A stretch of DNA of 64,000 bases from Aspidapion aeneum (lineage: Eukaryota; Arthropoda; Insecta; Coleoptera; Brentidae). This document shows, piece after piece, positions 24,101-37,000 of this stretch. The position numbers and the translations under genes are program-made. The notes beneath the pieces were generated by a model that was not told where the DNA came from, ran no database searches, and worked only from the letters and a program-made list of their open reading frames with translations. The stretch's first letter is position 1, and the number at the start of each line of letters is the position of its first letter. The stretch lies in NCBI GenBank assembly GCA_963576565.1, contig OY755042.1:11882262-11946261 (forward strand), read 5' to 3'.

Positions 24101-27100
24101 TGTCTCAACTTTCGGTAAGTATTTAGGGTTATCATTTAAACAAATAAGTAAAATATAACCACAAGGATTGTACGGTTACCAATCTGACCTCTGACGTCAA
24201 TCGTGGTTATCGTTATCTGACTCGACGCGTCACGATATCTCCGAATCCTGTAACGATTTTAACAAAAAATACTCATTTACTTCAATAGATGCTGAAATAA
24301 ATCCAATTAAAATTCGTTAAGCTTAAGGATATTTTTTGAGGTTAGAAAATAGAACTAGAAGAATTTTTTAATTATAGCCTATTTTTAAATTAAAAAAATT
24401 TAGATTACCGTGTATTCTGTTGAAATTGTACAGTAAAAAATTATATAAAAAAACTATTTTATGCTTTTGTGGTCTTAATGTTAGTTTTGTTGGTGTCTAT
24501 TCTTATTTTTTATACTTATGTTTCGCATAACATTTTTTGAGGACATTACTTATTTAATTAATTTGTGGTATATGTTTTTAAACTTATCAATTAGTTTTTT
24601 AATAAGTAATATACTTTTTACACGTTAGTGTACTATTTATCCCACATTTTAGGGATAAAAATGTCACTTTTTATGTCCGGGACAAAAAGTTACTGCTTAG
24701 GGATAATAGTAAAAATCGGGGACAGACAAAGATAAAAAGTGAAAAATCCATAAAAACTAAAACTATCAAAAAAGTCTGAAAATCTCCAAAAGTGCGAAAA
24801 ATACCATAAAAATCTTGTGGTATAAGTATATTTTTATCCCTCGATGAAGTGTAGTACTCGCTATGCTCATGCTGTATTGTGACAAAAAATGCACAGATAA
24901 AAACAACTCAGACATTGTTGTTGCTGTCATTATGCACATGATAAACAAAGAGGTTGGAAATGTCACAAAAGTTTAACTGCCTATGGCAAGGAATATAGAG
25001 AAAATCTAGGTGCGCTTAGAAATTAAATATTAGAAAATCTTCGGCGAAGTAGAAATTTTAAGTATTTTAACCATATCTAACCATACCTAGGTAAAATAAA
25101 ATTTCCATTCGATGGCCAGTTTTTTAAGTAATGTACACTCGTGCTCATAAACATCCCGTACACGGAAAATTGAATTGATAATTTTTAGTGTAAGTTATTG
25201 AAGATCCAGCTAAGATGGTGGGTGTGCTTTCGGGCTGTTCGGCCGTCGTCGTTGGAAATTCGTTCTCGACGTTTCGCCATCTCGAATGAATGGCATCTTC
25301 AGGATATGTTGACTGTTTGTCAGCTTCTCAAAGACTGGTGGTTAGTCTGTCGCGGGCGCAGGTTATATACGCTATGGTGGGCGGGGCGTATATCAGAGCT
25401 GGTCGGTGATTGGTCACATTCCCTTGATTCAGTTTTGTTATTGTAAGCGAGCCGTTTAGTGTTTTTAAGAACCGGTACCCATGTTCTGTTAATTTTAAGA
25501 GTTTCTTCAGATCTGTTGAAGTTCTGCTGGTGTTTATAAATTTCGATTGCTTCTCTATAGAGTCTTGGATAGTATGAAGAGGAGGCGCAGAGAACTTGTG
25601 TGTCTTCGAATTTTATTCGGTGGTCTTCATTGTTTAGTGTGTGGTCTGCAACTGCGGATTTTTCCGTATGTCAGAGTCGACAGTTTTCAATTTTTTTAAT
25701 GTAATTTGGTAATAACACTATAAACATAGCTAACAACAAAATATAAGTATCCTATTACAAGTTTCTGTGTACGGGATTTTTATGAGCACGAGTGTACGTC
25801 CTCTATACAGAATTTCGTCGTGACGCATGGCGTTAATCTGCATGTTTGGCGGTTTGTCTACATGTTCGTCACGATATCTCCGAATCCTGTAACGATTTTA
25901 ACTAAACTTTATGGAAAAAATACTCGTTGACTTCAATAGATGCTGAAATAAATCCAATTAAAATTCGTTCGTTTAAGGATATTTTTTGAGGTTAGAAATT
26001 TTGAAAAAATAGCTACTTTGAAATGGTAATGCCCCATTTATCGATTCGCGGTTTTCGAATTATAGTAAAATATATTTTTTTTCTTTCCTATTAATTATAT
26101 CACTAGATAGATAGAAATTTGTTTTCTCAGATATTATCTAAAATAAGCTAGTTTTACTTTGCCGTTCTATACATTTAGGCTATCTGGTAAGGCTTAATTT
26201 ATTTTCTGGTTTGGTTATTTTTCCTCTAAAGACAGTAGATTTTACTCTAAGTAAAAACTACAAGAATTCTAATTATATAATTATTATATAAATAATAAAA
26301 TATTGTTTCTTACTCTTAAATTTATTTTTCACGTAAATTCTACAAAAACTAATTTCAAAAAGTTACAATAAAAAAGCGTTCTCTCTTGGTCTCGCTAAAG
26401 ATTCAGAACCTATGGGTCAGTCAACTTAGCGGTATAATTTAGGAGTACTAATTTTCTTTCTTTCTCTGTTAGAGGCTAGGATGTTAAAAAACTATGATGC
26501 CCATCTCGAAGTGATAGTATAAACAAATGGTACCCAATCAAAAATGGCGGACGATGTTTAAAAATAGCAAAATTTTAAGAACGGCAATTAAAAATTATTT
26601 TTATTTTACTGAATCGCTTTTTCAATCTAAAAGTAAAAAAAAATATTTTCTATCCCCGACAGAGGTGCTGTTAGACCCAAAATCTACCCGAAAACATATC
26701 TTTTTTATAATTTGATGTCCATCAACGTCAAAATAGGATTTTCTTATAAAAGAAGCCACTTCCTAGGAGAAGATATACCGGGGGCCAAAAAAACAGGACA
26801 ATTTTTTTTTTAATCAAACAATTTGAGTCGTTCTCCACTAGTTTAATTTTTTACAACTACATGTTTCGAGAGCATAAGCTCTCATCTTCAGGTTCATTAT
26901 GCTTATGCTCTCGAAACATGTAGTTGTAAAAAATTAAACTAGTGGAGAACGACTGAACTTGTTTGATTTATAAATCACCTCCACCCAACATGGACTATTT
27001 CTTCAATTTTTTTTTCATTACAACTTTTGAATTATACAATCGATTTTAATTGGGCAAACTGCACTTGGCAGAGAATTGATCAGAGTTTTGACCAACTATA

Positions 27101-30100
27101 TTTTTTTGTCCGCCATCTCAAAATCCAAGATCGCGGACGAAATTAGAATGTACCCTTCAAAGATGCTTGTTTATTCTTGTGTTGCGAACATGTTTTAATT
27201 ATTTTTTGAGTTGTAAAAAAGCTGCGCCCTTGCCACGCACAACTAGGAACGAATAAGCTTAATCGATTCAGTGGTTCTAAACCACTGAATCGATTTTGCT
27301 GAAGGTACCGTTTTGTGCGTGCCAAGAATGCAGCTTTTTTACTAATTCAAAAAAATAATTAAAACATGTTCGCAAAACAAGAATAAATAACCATCTTTGA
27401 AGGGTACATTTTAATTTCGTCCACCATCTTGGGTTTTGAGATGGCGGGCAAAACAATATATTTGGTCAAAACTCTGATTAATTCTCTGCCAAGTGCAGTT
27501 TGCCCCATTAAAATCGATTGTATAATTCAAAAGTTATAATGAAAAAAAATTGTCCGGGTTTTTTTGGCCCACCCGGTATATCTTCTCCTAGTAAGTGGCT
27601 TCTTTTATAAGAAAATCGTATTTTGACTTTGATGGACATCAAAATATAAAAAAAGACATGTTTTCGGGTAGATTTTGGGGTCTAACAGCACCTCTGTCGG
27701 GGGTAGAAAATATTTTTTTTTACTTTTAGATTGAAAAAGCGATTCAGTTTAACATCCTGGCCTCTAACAGAGAAAGAAAGAAAATTAGTACTCCTAAATT
27801 ATACCGCTAAGTTGACTGACCCATGGACTATACCTTTAAGCGAGACAAAGCGAGAACGCTTTTTTATTGTAACTTCTTGAAATTAGTTTTTGTAGAATTT
27901 ACGCCAAAAATAAATTTAAGAGTAAGAAAAAATATTTTATTATTTATATAATAATTATAATTATTTAAGTAATATTATTTATTACTTTAAGTTAAAAACC
28001 TTGTCCGTAAATATTTTTAACAGCCGTTATGGCATCTATTCTTAGGATGGCAGTATACGTAGATAATTATAATCTTAAAATTAAATTTACTGCCCACTTT
28101 TTTCTTTTGAAGAACATGATTCTACATACTTGTTTTTTAGGTAAAATAGAATTGTTAAATGATTTTTATTTATTTCAGGAGTCACCTTTAATAATAAATA
28201 GTGCGATTTCTGTTTTCTTGTTTATAGTTTGTTTTGGGAGGAGAGTTTCCATCACACCTGTGCGAGGATTGCGTAGAAAAGACCGTAGCTGCTTTCGAGT
28301 TTCAACAAGTTTGCAAAAAATCGCATGACTTTGTCCAGACAGCACTTGGGGTACGTTAATTATTGATGCATGCAAAATTTAATAAAAAAAATTTTTGTTA
28401 CAAAATAAATAGAAATTATGGATTATAGTGCTTTTTAAATTAACAAGTTTAGGAATTGTGCTGTTCATGACTCGGTTTGCTACAATATTGGTGGTATGTG
28501 GACGGGCATCATTGTGGTGCATGAGATGAACATTTTGATGAACTGTGCCAACTACACGATGAGATAAAGAACACTATTCCTGACCTGTTAATAATCGATT
28601 TGGAAAAAAAGCTCAGTTTTACCGCCTATAACTATTTTTCAGGGCTTTATACGTCCCAAGAATTTCGGGTAAATCCAACTTAAAACTTCTTTGCAAAACG
28701 GTTTTAGAATAATAAAATTTGTTGTCGAATTTTTTAATATATCTGAATTAACCCCAAATATTGAATTAAACTGATTTTTTCTTTTTTTAATACGTGGCAC
28801 GATACCATTTTTTACTAAGTATCTCGTAGTTGCAGTAAATTTCAATTAAATAATTTACTAAAATAAATCTCAGGAACGCTGTGTTTCAGCCTGAGCATCA
28901 CCATAAATTGGCAGGAGATGTAATGATGATGTGGGTATCTGAAAAAGAAAGATGAAATATGGTGTTTACTAAGGAGAGACCAACTGTCTTGGCTTGCCTC
29001 GGTTTTGAGGCTAATTTTGACGTCGCAACGGAGACAGATATAATCTGATCCCAATAAACATCCTGAGCCCGGGATTTTTTTTTTTTAATTTGAAAATAAA
29101 CCCTTGTAATAATATTTAAAATATATGCAACTGAGTCATTTACAAACACTAATTTAATTTTTGCATTGCTAAATTTGCATAACGTGAAGGTAATTAATTA
29201 TAAACTGAAAAAACCCCAAAAACTTATTTTAAATCGTCTAAGTATTCTATTAATTTTTTGACGCCCTTGAAATCTTATACTGATTTTTACTCAAACAAGT
29301 TTTTGTGGCTAATCGGGTAAAAATAAGGGTTTTTTGTTTCTCTCGTATTTTTCCGTGGGTAGCTTGAAAGCTTAACTTCACGGGGGTCCAAGATCTAAAG
29401 GACACCTAATAAGTGTTGACAGTTAACTGTTTCGTCCTTATGGGACTCCTCAGAACATTGCTTGGTCAATGTGATACCCTTGCTAAGTTAAGTATACGTT
29501 TTTGTCTCTCACTTTACATTTCTAGTGAGAAAAAAAATCATACATCCCACAAGCAGCGCCATCTACCGAAGTACGAGAGAAACTAAAACAGCAGCAGGCG
29601 AGTAAAACTGCTGTATTATCGATCGATGAAAGTATCGATTGAAAGAAAGAATCCATCACGTGACCTACGACACACATTGTCTTTTTAGGTCAGATCAACG
29701 CTAATTGCGTTTTAAACAAGTTTTCTTGGCTAATCGGTTAAAAATAAGGGTTTTTTGTTTCTCTAGTATTTTTCCGTGGGTAGCTCGAAAGCTTAACCTC
29801 ACGTGGGTCCAAGATCTAATGGACACCTAATAAGTGTTGACAGTTAACTGTTTCGTCCTTATAGGACTCCTCAGAACACTGCTTGTTCAATCTGACACCC
29901 TTGCTAAATTAAGTATACGGTTGTGTCTCTTACCTTACATTTCTAGTAAGAAATCAAAATCATACACCCCACAAGAAGCCTTACCTTCCTAGCCCGCGCA
30001 GCAATGGCTTTGACTTTTTGGGATAACGCCGAAAATGTGTTATTCTTATCTTAGCAATATCGGCGTGACGTCTGTTTGTGTTAGCGCGTGTGTGTATGTC

Positions 30101-30996
30101 TGTCCGTAACACGATAGCTCCTAAACCGCTGAACCGATTTTCATGAAATTTTTAGGTAAAATAGTGTTCGACCTGTATCGAGCTGATTAGATTTGGATCA
30201 AAATCTATTAATGCTAATGACAGTTAAAAAGTTGAAAATATTCTGACTTTTTAAAAATAAAATCAATATGCGGTTTTCGGAATTTACTAAAACATATTTT
30301 TTTCAATAATTTGTGTTGTAGCCAAAAACTTTGCAGGAGCTTTCGTTTCTGAGATTTAAAAAAAACATTTTCATGGCGGATATAGCATGGAGTTTAATTG
30401 GGGTGTGCTAATGGGCTAGGAAGGTATTAGATCTAGATTATTTATTATTACTCATTTTATGGGCTACATTTGCACAATGCTTTTAAAAATATTTGGTATT
30501 TTTAAAATAAAGGTCCCTTATTTTTTTTTTAGACAAATACTGCGTCTGGGTTTAAAGATGAACCATACATTAAAACGGAGCCACAAGAGGAAGAAGACAT
30601 TGAAAATAGCGAAAGTAAGTACAATATAACTTACAAAGCAAATGTTTTAAAGGATTAGGCACACCAGCGTCTGTCAACTGTCAAAATGTATGGAATTTTA
30701 GTATGATGTAGATGGAACCTTTCCTTTGAAAAGTTCACAGGGGCACAACTTAATCTAATCACCAGTTTTTGAAATACATGTTGTTGAAAGTGTCCACATG
30801 ATCAGTCTTTAGACGGATTTTCTAAACATATACGCAATATTGCTATTAAATTTATTTATTATTTTTAATATATACCTTCAAAATATTATCTACAGGGTGT
30901 TTAAGTAGATATTAGTCTAAAGTGTTAATGTAAAACAAGTATCATAGCTTTTTAGACGGCTTTAACACAGATGTACATAATATACTATTAAATTTA

Positions 30997-31078
<82 letters not shown>

Positions 31079-34000
31079 GTTTTAAAGATTCTTTACTTTT
31101 TGGGTGTTTAATAGAGAGGTTTTGCTATTACTAAACATCCTACATATAAACAATCTTAGTCTGTTTAACTTTGTATAAATAAAACATACAGGGCTCGACT
31201 TCGAACGTTTAGCCTTTATGAAAAGCGTATAAAAAAGGATGAACTTATTGAAAGCAAGAAGTAAGTGAGGGACCAAAGACGCGCATATTGATGAGCGTTT
31301 GCATTCATTAATAGTTTTTTATTACTAAACAGGAGTAACCATAGTAAGATTTCCACTTTTAAAAGACGAAGAAATAGTCATTATTATTTATTTCGTTATT
31401 TTAGCTTTAATCAGGAAACATTAAATCGAGAAAAATTCAATTTTTGAATAATTTTTTTTACCAATAACCATGCTATTTTATTAAACTCGCGCCTAATTAT
31501 TTTGTTTGTGGGTGTAGTAACCTCTTTCACGTTTTACGGATTCGCAGTATTGATTATTACGGATTCGCAGTATTGAATATTAGTCATACAGTTCAAATGA
31601 TATCTAAGAGATGGCGCTACAGCAATTAAAATCAAGGGATTTTAAGGATTTTATTAACTTTTTTTTCTTAAATTAATAACCTTCCGAGTATTACCAGTCC
31701 GGTAACAAAAATCCGGCATTTCAAAAATGAAACACAAGTAAACCCTACGAACCAGGTTTCAATACAGTTTAAGCTCTACTTTTTATTTATTACATGCTCA
31801 AACCGTCCTCCTTGTTGAGCCTACTCAGCCGGTAAGAGTAACGTCATTAGATCGCGAAAAGAAAACCATTTTCTTGAATTGCTAACTTGACAACAGCGCT
31901 AATCTATTTATCTCTCTTAGTGCCATTTATTTAAATAGCGATCTTACTTCAATTCACATATTTTCAATGGCCACACGATCGTTGACGAACCCTGTATATA
32001 AATAGGGTGTATCAAAATCACTAAACTATAAATGCCAGTAAAGTATTTTTATAACGAGCGAATTTTCGTCATATTAATAAGAATAAGGCCGCTAGAACCT
32101 AAATCAAATAAAAAAAGTAACTATGTTTAATAAATTTTTACAGGACCTATGCTTTTTTAAAGTGGCATGTAAATCGCAGTCACTTTTTTGTAGAAATTAA
32201 CTGTCATATCAAAAAATGGTTGATATATAGGTATTAGACTTACCAATTTAAGTAGTTTTGATTCCACTTAGTTACAAATAGTTGCTTAAACAAACTGTAT
32301 AGAATGCTAGATGAGAAAAAAACGATAAAAATAAGTAGACATTCACATTTATATTTTGAATAATATTTACTTAAACATACTGTAGAAAATGTTTTGAAGG
32401 TACATATTAAAAATAAATAAATAGTAAATATATTTAATAGTAATATTGCGTATATGTCTGGAATAGCAGTCTGAAGAGCCATCATGCTTGTAGTCGGGTT
32501 GCGAAACAGATATTTTTGCCTTAAGTGGGAAATGAATGGTATAAGAAATGTTTTTACTGATTTTGATAGTGTGGCATCCTTAAGCAAATGTCCAAGGGTG
32601 CCAGAATGGCATCACTTGGATTCTTAATATAAAGAAATTTAACTAACAAAATCGGAAAAATTTTTCTTATACCTTCTTTTTTTTGTGTTCTTCCAGACTA
32701 TTGGTAGACATTAACACTTTTAACACCCTGTATTTCAAAACCTGGTGATTCAGATTCAGAATATCTTTATTTTCAGTAAACGTACAAGTCAAATATACAA
32801 TTCAATTGTTGTTTACATAAATAGCGTCCATTTTTTTTTGTTTTTAATTAGATTTGAATAGATATTGATCATTTTAAATATCGGTCTATGTTATTGCTAA
32901 CTATCCTACATAAAAAACAGTAAAAACTTTGTAAACATCGTGTCAATTTATCCAATATATGCTCAAAATATCAAGTAATGTTAAAAATAATTTGATAATA
33001 TGCTATCGAAAAAGAAGTTTTTTTAAATGTATTACAAGTTTTAGTTGACCTAGCAAAATACTCTGCCAATATATGGGCCCCTAAGCTCACACTAGGTACT
33101 ATAGTTATAGTGTACGTGTGAGCTAATATAACTAAAAACTGAAATATATTTTATTGAACTCCAGACTAAATTACCTTTTGTTTGATACCACACAAGCCAT
33201 GTTTTGACTTAAACTCAAATTTTTGAAATCTACCCCCACCCTTACAAAAAAAACAAAAACTAAAATGTATTTTGTTAAAGTCCGGACTCAATTACCTTTC
33301 GTTTGATATCACACACGCGATATTTTCACTTAAACTCTAATTTTTAAAATATACCCCCACCCTTTTTTTTAAATAAATTAAAATGTATTTTGTTTAACTG
33401 CAGACTCAATTACCTTTCGTTTAATATCACACACGCCATATTTTCACATAAACTCTAATTTTTGAAATCTACCCCCACCCTTTTATTTGGTTTGTGTTCG
33501 GTGGATTTTGTTCATTTTTAAATGGGACCATCTCCACCCAAGACCCAGCCTAGGTATCAAATTTCATTAAAATCGGCCAAGCGGTTTTTGAGTTATGCGC
33601 GTTGGTCGTTACAGACAGACATACAGACACACAGACAGACAGACATACAGACAGACAGACAGACAGACGGCGCAACAAAAAAGTTTCAAAATCATCTGAA
33701 ACGCAAAGATATATAAAAATTTTTGAAATCGGAGCAACTTTTTTTTTCTCGAAAAAATTAGGATCACCATAGCTCACACTACTATAGTATAGTATATGTG
33801 TGAGCTAAAAACTAAAGAGTTTTATACACATATAGTTGTGGGACCAGTCTCTGTAAGACCAAGCCTGTGCTTCGGACTCTTAATGAGAAAGGTGCAATCT
33901 ACAACATACTAAAATTTTATGAGCTTTGACGGTTGATCTACTTTGATTTTTTAACAAGAACGTGAACCTTTAGAATTTTTAAAACAAATATGTTTTTGCG

Positions 34001-37000
34001 TGTTTTATTAAACAATTTATATTTTTAGCTCACACATATACTATACTATAGTAGTGTGAGCTATGGTGATCCAAATTTTTTCGAGAAAAAAAAAGTTGCT
34101 CCGATTTCAAAATTTTTTATATATCTTTGCGTTTCAGATGATTTTGAAACTTTTTTGTTGCGCCGTCTGTCTGTCTGTCTGTCTGTCTATCTGTCTGTAA
34201 CGACCAACGCGCATAACTCAAAAACCGCTTGGCCGATTTTAATGAAATTTGGTACTTAGGCTGGGTTTTGGGCCGAGATGGTCCCATTTAAAAATGAACA
34301 AAATCCACCGAACACAAACCAAATAAAAGGGTGGGGGTAGATTTCAAAAATTAGAGTTTAAGCGAAAATATGGCGTGTGTGATATCAAACGAAAGGTAAT
34401 TGAGTCTGGAGTTAAACAAAATACATTTTAATTTATTTTAAAAAAAGGGTGGGGATATATTTCAAAAATTAGAGTTTAAGTGAAAATATGGCGTGTGTGA
34501 TATCAAACGAAAGGTAATTGAGTCCGGAGTTTAACAAAATACATTTTAGTTTTTGTTTTTTTTAAGGGTGGGGGTAGATTTCAAAAATTTGAGTTTAAGT
34601 CAAAACATGGCTTGTGTGGTATCAAACAAAAGGTAATTTAGTCTGGAGTTTAATAAAATATATTTTAGTTTTTAGTTATATTAGCTCACACGTACACTAT
34701 AACTATAGTACCTAGTGTGAGCTCAGGGGCCCATATATTGGCAGAGTATTTTTATTTGGTTTATATAATAATTCTCTTTATTTTAGGCTACGATATAAAA
34801 GAAATAAAAGTGGAGCCCTTTGATACAGCATATGAGATTCAAAGCCTAAATAAAGTGGATAATCCTGAGTACGCTCCTTCAATTCGACGTTCCACCACAA
34901 TGGATCACTCCTATTTCAGAACGCGACCAAAACTAGGCAGAAGTAAACGAAAAAGACCCGAAGTCAGAAAGAAACCTCAAAAGGTAAAGCATATCTTCTT
35001 ATAATCATACAACTGTAAACATAATATATTATTCGGCTAAAAAGCTATACAGGGTGTTAATAAAGTATGTAGCCAAACTTCAGGGGGCGATTCCTGGAGT
35101 CATTTTAGGAAGAAAAGTTTAAATAAGCAAAGGTCCGAAAATGCATATCCAGCAAGATACAGGGTGTTAAACTTAAAAAAAAAAATGTTTTTTGTAAATA
35201 TCTTCAACATCGTTCGCTTGATTTCATTAAAAATTGGCAGAGATATTTCTAGTATAAAGGGCCTACTTTGGCTCTAAAGAAGTTGCAATTAGCAAGTCCA
35301 GTGGCGTACCAGGGATGACCTTAGCAAATACTTTGTTAAAAAAAAGTGTACGCCAATGACTTTTTTGACATTTTTGTATTTTTTTTTGTATTGCCGCCCA
35401 ATTCAAAGTACATCTTTTAGGTCTGTTGTATTTTTTTCACTACTTGTTCTGTTTTCGAGATAAAAAATAAAAAGCATTTTATTACAAAACAAATTTCACG
35501 GTGGTATAACACTCTTTTAAAAGTGATTTCTCTAAAATTTTTATTTAGAATTTGAGGAAGCATTTACAATTCATAATCAAACAGGTTATACTACAGAAGT
35601 TGCTGAAAGTGTCCTCCATTAACTTCAATACACCCAAGAAACATTTATTTCACTTACAACCTAATGAGACCTGCACCGACATTGGATTTAGTGAAATATT
35701 AAGTTGCAAGATTGATTATGCGTTGAGCGACGTCACATTTATGTCAAAACCGACGTTATTAAATATACGTCCGTTTTTTTAACGATCTCGCGACGTCAAA
35801 TATTGCAACGCAATATTCCATTGATTTCCCAACGTCGGTCTTACGTTCGTTTGTTCGACGTACAAAAACTCTAACCAGCCCAACGACCAACAGACGTCGG
35901 CGTCGGGTACCTCCGGTGAAGACCCTAACCTCAGGCCTAAACTAGCGTTTAGTTTGGTTGGTGTATTTCCCGTAACTTTTACTTGACCTATTCGACGTCC
36001 GTTCATATGGCCTACGCGTCACATTTACAGCCTACTGTCATTTATAGACGCCCATAACCTAACAAAAAGTGCATTTGTTTGGTCAGGACGGCTACATGTC
36101 AGGACATGACGCAGTTTTATATCTTTTTTGGATTTTGGAAACCATAATAGCCTATCCTCTTCCCACAGGTGGGGTATCGGTTTTATTTCCCTTAGATTTT
36201 TGGTATTTAAACAAACATTTCTAAAAACAAAAAAATATAAAAAAAACAATGATTTCGTCCACTGCCTGACAGTTGACAGCGCGGTAGTTAGCTTTGGGAC
36301 CGTGGGCTTTACTTATTGTAGGCAAAAAAGAGCGGACGTTGAATTCTATACCGAGATTTTGGTTAATATGATAGATATAGTTGCGAACCTAGAGTTCCAA
36401 TCCGTTGGTAGGCCGACGCAAAATCATGCGGGGCGAACGTCCGAATTTAATGGGACGAAATACGTTTGCCAGACGTCGGACTTCCACTCTTTGGTTATCT
36501 TTCACAACCAAAAGTGGAGACCCGGTCCGAATTGGTATGTTATTAGTTCACATTAAGTCAGACACCGAAATCCGCCATTCTGAAAAGGTTAGCGTCTGTC
36601 GGCCATTATAAAATATTTTTTCTTTTTCTAATTTTAAGTAGAAATGAAGGAATAATTGCAAAATTAGTAACAAATTTGAGTTTAGTGAAGCAGCAAAACA
36701 TTTTTTTTACAAAAATAAAATAATAATAAAAATTAGATCTATTATGTATATATTATTAAATCTTGCATATTTCAGGAGCGCTTGCTTTTTTTGAAAGTAT
36801 TTTAATCACGTTTATCAATAAACATGCCTTCGTTGTAAAATTTTAGTTGGATTCCTGCTTTAAAATATAAATGATTAATATTCTAATACCGCCTTTCATG
36901 CATGACTATAATTGTCATTTGTAAAATGCACCCATTTTTATGAGACTTGTTTAATAAGTTTAAAATATTTACTTATCAGGTATAATTTTAGTTACTTGAC

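Larger units (their letters stand above)
29292..29985 (-). repeat. Two tandem hammerhead-bearing units (~422 bp period)
   Basis: Unit A starts near 29292 and unit B at 29714, both with AAACAAGTTTT..GGCTAATCGG, then CCGTGGGTAGCT.GAAAGCTT. Each has one minus-strand hammerhead motif at the same offset. Tandem units with a ribozyme resemble retrozymes or the tandem terminal repeats of Penelope-like elements. Confidence 0.8.

Noticed and set aside
36128..36611. ORFs of 142 and 68 codons in the GACGTC-rich element
   Set aside because: Partly shared with 52913-53179 only because the element is repeated; frames are not preserved between copies and no domain is seen.
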